From a bacterium (GTDB lineage Bacteria; Bacteroidota; Ignavibacteria; Kapaibacteriales; Kapaibacteriaceae), in assembly GCA_020050895.1 (NCBI GenBank), contig JAGVJW010000096.1:1-6245 (forward strand): a stretch of 6,245 bases of DNA, given 5' to 3'. The notes under the pieces were generated by a model that did no database searches, had not been told where the DNA came from, and worked only from the letters and a program-made list of their open reading frames with translations. The first letter of the stretch is position 1. Each line of letters begins with the position of its first letter. Of the stretch, positions 1 through 5,438 are shown piece by piece. Made by a program: the position numbers and the translations under genes.

Positions 1-1410
1 ATACGTGCCATCCGACAGCTCGACTCGCTGATAAATGATGTTGTCGGCAGAAGCTGGTCTGAGGAGTTCAGGCGGCACAGAACGCTTCGAATCAACAGCT
101 CTTTACGTGCGGCTGGATATGATGTGGCCTTTGTTAAACAAATGGATTTTGACTCCTCAAATGGATTGCTCTCAATCAAAATCGATGAGGGCCAAATCAA
201 CAACATTTCTTCCGATCCTCTCCGTAGCGTCAACCTTAAAGAAATTCTGCGCGATCTGACTTTCACTACAGGCGATACGATTTCCATTTCGTCTCTTCAC
301 AGAACATCAGATAATCTCAGGGCTTCCGATGTGTACGACGACGTCGATCTTGCACTCGTGCCAGCCAGCGACAGCGGTCTGGATGTTGTGATTGGAGGGC
401 ACGACAAGGGCAACCAAATGGTAAGGCTTGGTGGACGCGTAGATAACGAACGGTATGGACAGCTTGGCGTAGACTTCGTCCACCAGGACGTTCTCGGTAC
501 GTCGATCCGATCAACACTGCACGGAATGATTAGCACTCGCATCGGTGAAGGCAGCCTAATCATCGAGATACCACGCATTGCATCTTCGTATTGGACCACA
601 TCGCTAATTGGTTATGTCTCATTTCGAAATGTGTGGATTTATACCGACGATCCTAATCAGCCCCTGAACACACCGGCACGGTTGCGCACAGATGAATTTT
701 CCGAAGATCGATATGGATTCCGGTTAAATGCAGGACGGCAGATAGAGAGAAATGGAATCATTCTTGGCGAGTTTCGGTATGAGCTGCAGAGATATCGCGA
801 TATCAATGCCCCCTCATCACCAAGTTTTCAGCCGCTGGCAACTGCGAAGGCACTGATCCGATGGGATGATAGAGACAGAATAGATTTTGCGCGCACTGGC
901 AGAACAATAGACCTTTCGCTTGAATCGAGCATCCTCAATCTTTCTAACGGGATTTCATTCACAAAGGCAATAGCCAGGACGCAGGTTGTAATTCCTATTG
1001 GCTTTTTGTATGCAACTCCTTCCTTCCTTATAGGAGCAGCAGACAAAACTCTTCCGTTCCCAGAACTCTTCAGTCTTGGAGGGCAGGAACTGTTTTATGG
1101 TATGCGTCAAGATGAGGAAAGGGGCAGGCAAATTGTAGTCGGTAATCTCGAAGTGCGATATCAATTACCCTTCGATATTCTTTTCGATTCCTATGTATCG
1201 GCCAGATACGACATTGGTGCTGTGTGGGACATACCCGAAAAAATTCGTATCGGCGATCTGCAACATGCCATTGGAGTCACACTGGGAATAGACACTCCAG
1301 TTGGACCAGCACTGTTTTCGGTTGGGAGACGATTCTTCTTTTATGATGACCCGGCATTGGTTGCATGGGGCCCAGTTCTCGGCTATTTCTCAATAGGCGC
1401 ACGTTTATGA
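1..1410 (+). CDS. Omp85-type outer-membrane protein, C-terminal part (probable patatin/NTE-family phospholipase barrel); 5' partial
   Basis: The frame is open from the first base, giving 469 residues and a TGA at 1408. The true start lies upstream; the GTG at 124 is internal to a POTRA-like unit. Residues about 27-70 (LRINSSLRAAGYDVAFV, then GLLSIKIDEG) have the helix-then-strand pattern of a POTRA domain. A second unit may span about 70-133. From about 139 on, alternating polar/aromatic strands suggest a beta barrel. GGQELFYGMRQDE at 360-372 sits where Omp85 proteins carry the L6 [VL]RG[YF] motif and is followed by an EVRYQLP strand. The ending TPVGPALFSVGRR...YFSIGARL is typical of a last barrel strand. 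From memory, this C-terminus resembles PlpD/NTE-type patatin proteins of Ignavibacteria-like genomes, but the lipase domain is outside the window, so a TamA- or BamA-like protein is not excluded. It is followed after 13 nt by the J-domain gene. Confidence 0.8.
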   Translation: MRAIRQLDSLINDVVGRSWSEEFRRHRTLRINSSLRAAGYDVAFVKQMDFDSSNGLLSIKIDEGQINNISSDPLRSVNLKEILRDLTFTTGDTISISSLHRTSDNLRASDVYDDVDLALVPASDSGLDVVIGGHDKGNQMVRLGGRVDNERYGQLGVDFVHQDVLGTSIRSTLHGMISTRIGEGSLIIEIPRIASSYWTTSLIGYVSFRNVWIYTDDPNQPLNTPARLRTDEFSEDRYGFRLNAGRQIERNGIILGEFRYELQRYRDINAPSSPSFQPLATAKALIRWDDRDRIDFARTGRTIDLSLESSILNLSNGISFTKAIARTQVVIPIGFLYATPSFLIGAADKTLPFPELFSLGGQELFYGMRQDEERGRQIVVGNLEVRYQLPFDILFDSYVSARYDIGAVWDIPEKIRIGDLQHAIGVTLGIDTPVGPALFSVGRRFFFYDDPALVAWGPVLGYFSIGARL

Positions 1411-1423
1411 TAGCTTTGTTTTC

Positions 1424-1780
1424 ATGGGACAGCTTTTTGACCGGATATCACGTCTTGCAAGGGCCTACTGGACAGATGCAGCGTCACCCGACGTCGAGTG
1501 GGCGGAACGTTTAATTGACACTCAAGACGATGAGTTGCGTCGGGCAATAGACGAAGCCGCATTATCTGTCACCGACGACGTAGCTCATGCCCACAACATT
1601 CTCCGCATACCACTCGGATCTACTGCAGCCACAGTCAAGTCGGCATACCGCACTGCCATGCAGCAATGGCATCCAGATCGATTCGTCAACGGAACGCAGC
1701 CAGAGCAAAATATGTCGCGGCAGAAAGCTCAGGAAATCAACACTGCTTATTTGATCCTCAAAAAATATTATGGTTTTTAG
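1424..1780 (+). CDS. Small J-domain (DnaJ-like) co-chaperone
   Basis: This 118-residue protein has a J domain at its C-terminus, residues about 56-118. Helix II/III are joined by the invariant HPD tripeptide (83-85, in QWHPDRF), and the domain ends in an INTAYLILKKYYGF helix. HPD stimulates the ATPase of DnaK-type Hsp70s in all characterised J proteins, so recruitment of DnaK is the likely role. The Gly/Phe, zinc-finger and C-terminal substrate domains of DnaJ are absent, so this is a type III J protein. The N-terminal 50 residues are helical and acidic. They start MGQLFDRISRLARAYW, which resembles the amphipathic first helix of PspA/Vipp1 proteins and could touch a membrane (inference). No signal peptide is visible. 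No clear ribosome-binding site precedes the ATG, which is nonetheless the first start after the upstream stop. The 3' end abuts the HIT-rhodanese gene. Confidence 0.85.
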   Translation: MGQLFDRISRLARAYWTDAASPDVEWAERLIDTQDDELRRAIDEAALSVTDDVAHAHNILRIPLGSTAATVKSAYRTAMQQWHPDRFVNGTQPEQNMSRQKAQEINTAYLILKKYYGF

Positions 1781-1781
1781 C

Positions 1782-1793
1782 GAGGGCACCGTG
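1782..1793 (+). promoter_or_regulatory. Shine-Dalgarno-like GAGGG and GTG start deciding the HIT-rhodanese N-terminus
   Basis: GAGGG at 1782-1786 is separated by four bases from a GTG at 1791. The resulting N-terminus matches the usual short lead of HinT-type proteins. The competing ATG at 1770 has no purine-rich tract before it and lies inside the end of the J-domain gene. This favours the GTG but does not prove it, since this group of bacteria often starts genes without a strong Shine-Dalgarno. Confidence 0.4.
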
Positions 1794-2846
1794 GATAAGA
1801 CACTTTTTCAGAAAATTATCGATCGGGATATTGGATCGACTATTGAGTACGAGGACGACGAAGTAATTGCAATTCGCGACATAGCCCCAAGCGCCCCTTT
1901 GCATTTGCTCATCATCACTAAACGCGTTATTCCCAGCGCACATCACCTCACACAACAAGATTCAGAGTTAATTGGCAAAGTATTTTCCGTGGCTCAGCAG
2001 CTAGCCACAAAATTCGGTGTAGACGAGAGCGGATACCGCATTGTAACTAATGTTAATACCGATGCCGGACAAACCATCTATCACCTTCATTTTCATTTGC
2101 TAGGGGGCGAGCCACTCGGCAGAATGAACAGCAGTGCCATAGGCCATACCGGGGCTTCGGCTCCCAGAGGAACGCTGCGCGATGCAGGGCTCATACTTCT
2201 TGCCGCCATTGGCTTGGCTGTCGGATTCAATATGATGAATCCGCGAAAGATAGATTGGGTTAAGAAAGAATATGAGCGAGTTGCTATGTCGGACGACGAG
2301 ATGGCAAAATACCTGGGTAATACAAAGCAGGCTACTGACGATGAAGTTGTTCCGGAAGGCAACATGGCAGCTGGCACGACTGGTAAATCTGAAGTCCCTA
2401 TCCAGGATTTAGCTGTAAAGAGCGACTCCAGGACTATGAAGTCCGCTGTGTCGGCAGATGAACCGCAAGTGAACGGTAAGGATGTAAACAAGATAGAGCG
2501 GAACGAGAAGCTGAAATTTGTTCCAGAGCCGGGTGTTGTTAAAGAAATCAATAAGCAGCAGTTCATTGCATTTATGAATGCCGGTCCATACTACTTGATT
2601 GATGCCAGGACGCCAGAAGCATATGCAAAGGGTCACATCAAGAATGCTAATAATATTTATGGTGCAGAGGCTGAGTCCAGGATTCCTGACATTTTGGAAG
2701 ATGTTCCTAGAGACAGAGTTGTTCTTGTTTACTGCGATGGAGGCGAATGCGAACTCTCGCATCATGTGGCTGATGTACTGAAGAATTTTGGATATGGTCC
2801 GATATTCATCTTCAAAGGCGGATGGGCGGAGTGGCAGGCAAGGTGA
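1791..2846 (+). CDS. HIT domain - membrane segment - rhodanese fusion protein
   Basis: Residues are numbered from the GTG at 1791. I preferred it because GAGGG at 1782-1786 lies just upstream and the product starts MDKTLFQKIIDRD, like stand-alone HinT proteins. An in-frame ATG at 1770, overlapping the J-domain gene, would add seven residues. Residues 1-112 form a complete HIT domain ending in the histidine triad HLHFHLL (H98, H100, H102), expected to hydrolyse nucleoside phosphoramidates or related nucleotides. Residues about 132-149 (AGLILLAAIGLAVGFNMM) are a membrane segment, followed by a charged, low-complexity linker. Residues about 249-351 are a rhodanese domain with LIDARTPEAY, a GHI motif, catalytic-position C315 in VYCDGGEC (second Cys C320), and the terminal GGWAEW. 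The rhodanese plus membrane segment matches a family normally encoded alone, so HIT appears fused to its front. The gene overlaps the sigma-54 activator start by GTGA. Confidence 0.85.
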   Translation: MDKTLFQKIIDRDIGSTIEYEDDEVIAIRDIAPSAPLHLLIITKRVIPSAHHLTQQDSELIGKVFSVAQQLATKFGVDESGYRIVTNVNTDAGQTIYHLHFHLLGGEPLGRMNSSAIGHTGASAPRGTLRDAGLILLAAIGLAVGFNMMNPRKIDWVKKEYERVAMSDDEMAKYLGNTKQATDDEVVPEGNMAAGTTGKSEVPIQDLAVKSDSRTMKSAVSADEPQVNGKDVNKIERNEKLKFVPEPGVVKEINKQQFIAFMNAGPYYLIDARTPEAYAKGHIKNANNIYGAEAESRIPDILEDVPRDRVVLVYCDGGECELSHHVADVLKNFGYGPIFIFKGGWAEWQAR

Positions 2847-4051
2847 TACCTTCAAAGCAAATAATGCGGCAATTGTCAAATCGGCTGGGGATCGTCGGTG
2901 AATCCCAGGCGATGACGGAGTCAATGACGAAATTGCTTCAGGTTGCACCTACGGATCTTACGGTGTTGATTACAGGTGAAACAGGAACTGGCAAGGAAGT
3001 GTTTGCACATGCGTTGCACGAATTGAGCACGCGTAAGAAAGCCCCCTTCATAAGTGTGAATTGTGGTGCAATACCGGAGACCTTGCTCGAGAGTGAATTG
3101 TTCGGCGCCGAGAAAGGAGCCTACACCGGAGCAGCAGAGCAGCGTAAGGGATTTTTTGAAGCTGCAAATCATGGATCGATTTTTCTCGATGAAATCGGCG
3201 AGATGCCCGTAGGCACACAAGTAAAACTTCTTAGAATACTTGAAAGCGGTGAATTCTCTCGTCTGGGTTCTTCGGTTTCGCAGAAAGTTGATGTACGCTT
3301 AATTGCAGCAACCAACAGAGACCTGCTATATGATGTACGTCGCGGTCGATTCCGTCAGGACCTGTTCTTTCGCCTGAACAGCGTAAACATTCACTTGCCG
3401 CCGTTGCGCAAACACGCAGACGATATACCGGCGCTTGTCGAATATTTTGCTCAAAGAACTGCCGATCGTAATCATCTTGAATATCAAGGTATCGATCCTG
3501 AATCTTTGCGCGTATTGGAACAACTCCCGTGGCATGGAAATATTAGGGAATTGCGCAACGTTATCGAAACCCTTGTAACCCTTGAACAAGGGGCACGCAT
3601 AACTCCGCAATTGTTAGGCGCCTACCTGCCTAAGACCGACGATCAACCAGTTGAGAACCCACATGCTCTTGTTAAGCTTTCAGATATACATTACCAGCCT
3701 GAATCGGCTGATATGCAAACACTGTATAGAACCCTTTTACAATTAGCAGGCGACGTCAGTGAAATGAAGAATGTGTTGCGGCATCTATTATCGCTCACAT
3801 TCGAACATCAAGGCAATGGTGTGGCGTCGACACCGATGAATACAGAGACACGTCCAGGGAAAAAAACGGAAGAAGAAAGTATCTCGAGCTCTGAATCTCT
3901 TAGCAGCGATCTCAACCTTGGCCGTATTGAGCGAGTAGCAATTGAAATGGCTCTACGCAGAACTCAGGGAAGCCGTCGCGAAGCGGCGCGTCTGCTTGGA
4001 ATTAGTGAAAGAACTTTATATCGTAAAATTGATGAATACAACCTCCAGTAA
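2843..4051 (+). CDS. Sigma-54-dependent transcriptional activator (AAA+ plus Fis-type HTH, no sensory domain)
   Basis: Starting at the GTG at 2843 (GTGA overlap with the upstream stop, GGAG at 2828) gives 402 residues; an ATG at 2822 would add seven. The AAA+ domain begins almost at once. It has Walker A GETGTGKE at 45-52, a GAYTGA loop at 92-97 (Tyr variant of the sigma-54-contacting GAFTGA), Walker B IFLDEIGE with D116/E117, sensor I AATNRD at 155-160, the arginine-finger segment RFRQDLFFRLN at 169-179 and sensor II HGNIRELRN at 231-239. A linker with a likely coiled coil (about 295-318) and a serine-rich stretch lead to a Fis-type helix-turn-helix at about 361-402. It should remodel RpoN-RNA polymerase at -24/-12 promoters. 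There is no receiver, GAF or PAS domain, so its activity must be controlled by a partner or by expression, as for PspF. Targets are unknown. A decayed copy of its 3' end lies at about 5079-5248. Confidence 0.92.
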   Translation: MIPSKQIMRQLSNRLGIVGESQAMTESMTKLLQVAPTDLTVLITGETGTGKEVFAHALHELSTRKKAPFISVNCGAIPETLLESELFGAEKGAYTGAAEQRKGFFEAANHGSIFLDEIGEMPVGTQVKLLRILESGEFSRLGSSVSQKVDVRLIAATNRDLLYDVRRGRFRQDLFFRLNSVNIHLPPLRKHADDIPALVEYFAQRTADRNHLEYQGIDPESLRVLEQLPWHGNIRELRNVIETLVTLEQGARITPQLLGAYLPKTDDQPVENPHALVKLSDIHYQPESADMQTLYRTLLQLAGDVSEMKNVLRHLLSLTFEHQGNGVASTPMNTETRPGKKTEEESISSSESLSSDLNLGRIERVAIEMALRRTQGSRREAARLLGISERTLYRKIDEYNLQ

Positions 4052-4277
4052 TAATGTTGAAAAAGATTTTGGGATGATTGTTAAAAAAGCATTGTCCATA
4101 ACATCGTCCATTTTGATTTGGGCTGTTATTTTCTATGCGCTCAATGAAATTATAAGCTTAATTGAGAAAGAAATATTCGGTCAGGATTTTTCCTCTGATT
4201 TGTGGTATGGCAGAGCAATAAATGCTCTGGTCCTTTCTATAGCGTTGCATATCATTGACTTTATGCGAAGAAAATAG
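4035..4277 (+). CDS. Small two-pass membrane protein, unknown function
   Basis: The product has 80 residues from the ATG at 4035, which overlaps the end of the sigma-54 activator. From the ATG at 4074 (22 nt after that gene's stop) it would have 67 residues. Neither start has a clear ribosome-binding site. The sequence shows two hydrophobic helices: about residues 20-40 (ITSSILIWAVIFYALNEII) and about 61-76 (INALVLSIALHIIDFM). An acidic/basic loop (EKEIFGQDFSSDLW) separates them, and the protein ends with the basic tail MRRK. I do not recognise the family. Its position immediately after the activator suggests co-transcription. Its layout (helix, short loop, helix ending in a FMRRK tail) resembles the minus-strand protein at 4440-4661. 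Confidence 0.6.
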   Translation, partial: NTTSSNNVEKDFGMIVKKALSITSSILIWAVIFYALNEIISLIEKEIFGQDFSSDLWYGRAINALVLSIALHIIDFMRRK

Positions 4278-4439
4278 TTTATACTAGTTCCACCGCTCCT
4301 GTGACCTACATGAGCTACTGCCTCATCTCATCCGCACAACACAGATCACCTAATGTGCGAGATGTACTTGCCTGGACGGATACATTGAGGATGAAAATAC
4401 AATCACGCAATTTGAGATTGGAGATTAATCTAACGTCAA
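4278..4439. other. Convergent intergenic spacer without a clear terminator
   Basis: This spacer separates two convergent small genes. It holds a short inverted repeat, CGCACA at 4333-4338 with TGTGCG at 4354-4359 (15-nt loop), a GAGATT direct repeat at 4414-4419 and 4421-4426, and the palindrome AGATTAATCT at 4422-4431. None is a stem followed by a T-run on either strand, so I do not call a terminator. Confidence 0.4.
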
Positions 4440-4661
4440 TCACACGAGAGGAGGGTTAGAATCAGACTGTCCTTTAAACTTTTTTCGCATGAATTCGATT
4501 TGACCCATAACAGCGTTCACAAATGCACAGGCAAATACCAAGATCGTCAAATTTGTTAGCTCGTAGTCATTCACCACGTACATCGTAAACGACGTTGCAG
4601 AAAGAAGAAACGTCGACAATGCAAGCGCATATGCTCGTGAGTTGTCTATTTTCAATCTCAT
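4440..4661 (-). CDS. Small two-pass membrane protein, unknown function (minus strand)
   Basis: This 73-residue product starts MRLKIDNSRAYALALS and ends SNPPLV. Two hydrophobic helices are evident: about residues 10-30 (YALALSTFLLSATSFTMYVV) and about 36-55 (LTILVFACAFVNAVMGQI). The second is followed by a basic cytoplasmic-looking tail, EFMRKKFKG. By the positive-inside rule both ends would face the cytoplasm. No strong ribosome-binding site precedes the ATG. The case for it being real is the clean pair of membrane helices with flanking charges, which chance frames rarely show. It is convergent with the preceding small membrane protein and is the only minus-strand gene I support in the window. 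The family is not recognised. Confidence 0.5.
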   Translation of the reverse strand: MRLKIDNSRAYALALSTFLLSATSFTMYVVNDYELTNLTILVFACAFVNAVMGQIEFMRKKFKGQSDSNPPLV

Positions 4662-4868
4662 AGTATGAATCTAAGTTTTATGAGGAGATGTCTGTTATTT
4701 ACCACGGCCTCCCTTCTTTGGTCCACCCTTTCAATATACATATTTTCCACCTTGTCCTGTAAGCCAACTGGAGTTGGGACCGGTGTTGCCTCACCAGTCC
4801 TTCACCGTTGGTCGCTTGTCTTATTCAATGGTTGTTTACGTGTGGCGGATACATACTACTATTGTGTT

Positions 4869-4936
4869 GAGGAACTCACCTCGCCCCTGCGGGGCACCCC
4901 TCTCCTCACGGAGAGGGGGTTGGGGGTGAGTTCCTC
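4869..4936. repeat. Nested inverted repeat (outer stem enclosing two hairpins)
   Basis: The outer arms GAGGAACTCACC (4869-4880) and GGTGAGTTCCTC (4925-4936) are perfect 12-bp complements. Between them lie two further perfect hairpins: GCCCC-TGC-GGGGC (4883-4895), and CCCCTCTCC (4897-4905) with GGAGAGGGG (4910-4918) around a TCAC loop. As DNA or RNA this would fold into a three-way junction. The GC-rich, palindromic form is that of a REP-like or miniature repetitive element. From memory, sequences with a CCCTCTCC...GGAGAGGG core recur in many environmental genomes; copy number in this genome cannot be seen here. No transposase, T-run or target-site duplication is evident. Confidence 0.8.
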
Positions 4937-5078
4937 TGCACGAAGCCCCCTAAAAACAGTATTCGTCCCGGCAACATCAACTGTTATTCAACGATATGAT
5001 AAATTATTGTAGCACCATAACATTCGACAGTGGAACGATGATGATACAAAGTGTATGCCTTTAGTATTTATAAGGTAA

Positions 5079-5248
5079 TCACAGTCAAATGATATTGGTG
5101 AAATGAATAATGTGTTGAAACATCGATTATCGCTCACATTTCAACATCTGGACGATGGGTGGAAGCCGCCGCTAAGCGGCGCGCTTGCTTGGAATAAGCG
5201 AAAGAACTCTATATCGTAAAATTGATGAATACAACCTTCAATAATATT
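5079..5248 (+). pseudogene. Decayed partial copy of the sigma-54 activator 3' end
   Basis: Two blocks match the intact activator. Block one, 5097-5156, matches 3758-3817 at about 48 of 60 bases. Block two, 5161-5244, matches 3968-4051 at 75 of 84 bases without gaps and includes the stop codon. Between the blocks the copy lacks about 146 bases, a frameshifting deletion with GG at its edges. In block two, eight of nine differences are silent in the activator's frame. The ninth turns a Glu codon into TAA at 5173, inside the helix-turn-helix. The copy therefore looks like the relic of a gene that evolved under protein-level constraint before breaking. Weaker similarity may reach back to about 5030, and an in-frame TAA at 5076 ends any reading there. 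The Walker and GAYTGA regions are absent, so no functional activator can be made. Confidence 0.85.
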
Positions 5249-5342
5249 TAGGTACTAGTACTTATTTCGTACAGCCTGACCCTCGTCTAGGTTTGTATAG
5301 GAATTGATTATCAGTTTGGCATGGGCGCGTATTACTTTCATG

Positions 5343-5365
5343 GATGTTGTTAGTGGGGCAACATC
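5343..5365 (+). promoter_or_regulatory. Hairpin upstream of the lipoprotein gene (possible operator or 5' leader stem)
   Basis: GATGTTG (5343-5349) and CAACATC (5359-5365) are perfect 7-bp arms around a 9-nt loop, 73 bases before the ATG at 5439. No T-run follows, so it is not a typical terminator. It could be a transcription-factor site or a leader-RNA stem. A 7-bp pairing of this kind can also arise by chance. Confidence 0.25.
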
Positions 5366-5438
5366 AGCGCAGGCAAGTCTAAATCGGAAAGAATTCCAGA
5401 TTAACTAACTAATTTTCCTATTAAGAGTGGGTGAACTC

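Larger units (their letters stand above)
4662..5438. other. Accessory stretch of 777 bases without an intact gene
   Basis: The stretch contains a nested inverted-repeat element (4869-4936), a decayed copy of the activator's 3' end (about 5079-5248), a GTACTAGTAC palindrome (5252-5261) and a hairpin (5343-5365) ahead of the lipoprotein gene. An open frame at 4665-5012 begins with a hydrophobic segment (LLFTTASLLWSTLSIYIF). It then runs through the inverted repeat with no recognisable domain, and its start lies 3 nt from the oppositely oriented start at 4661. I treat it as non-coding, or at best as a remnant of a signal-peptide-bearing gene broken by the repeat. Confidence 0.5.

Noticed and set aside
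124..1410. The GTG at 124 as the true start of the barrel gene
   Set aside because: The same frame is open to base 1 and encodes the first helix of the POTRA unit, so the gene is truncated by the window edge.
2093..2948. Long minus-strand open frames opposite the HIT-rhodanese gene
   Set aside because: The plus strand encodes recognisable HIT and rhodanese motifs throughout. The antisense frames show no motif.
3942..4034. N-terminal extension of the small membrane protein to an ATG at 3942
   Set aside because: This would lie wholly inside the conserved helix-turn-helix coding region of the activator. Starts at 4035 or 4074 suffice.
4333..4359. Short inverted repeat CGCACA/TGTGCG as a bidirectional terminator
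   Set aside because: It has only six base pairs, a 15-nt loop and no T-run on either side.
4665..5012. Plus-strand open frame of 115 codons with a hydrophobic N-terminus and an LSC lipobox-like triplet
   Set aside because: Its C-terminal half is the translated inverted repeat, it has no ribosome-binding site, and its start is 3 nt from the opposing start at 4661. No domain is recognisable.
5293..5318. Possible Bacteroidota-type promoter (TTG ... TCAGTTTG)
   Set aside because: The -7 element departs from TAnnTTTG, and the 15-nt spacing is shorter than the usual range.
5316..5334. Possible sigma-54 (-24/-12) promoter before the lipoprotein gene, TTGGCATGGGCGCGTATTA
   Set aside because: The -24-like TGGCA is present, but the base pair ten positions after GG is TA rather than the required GC.
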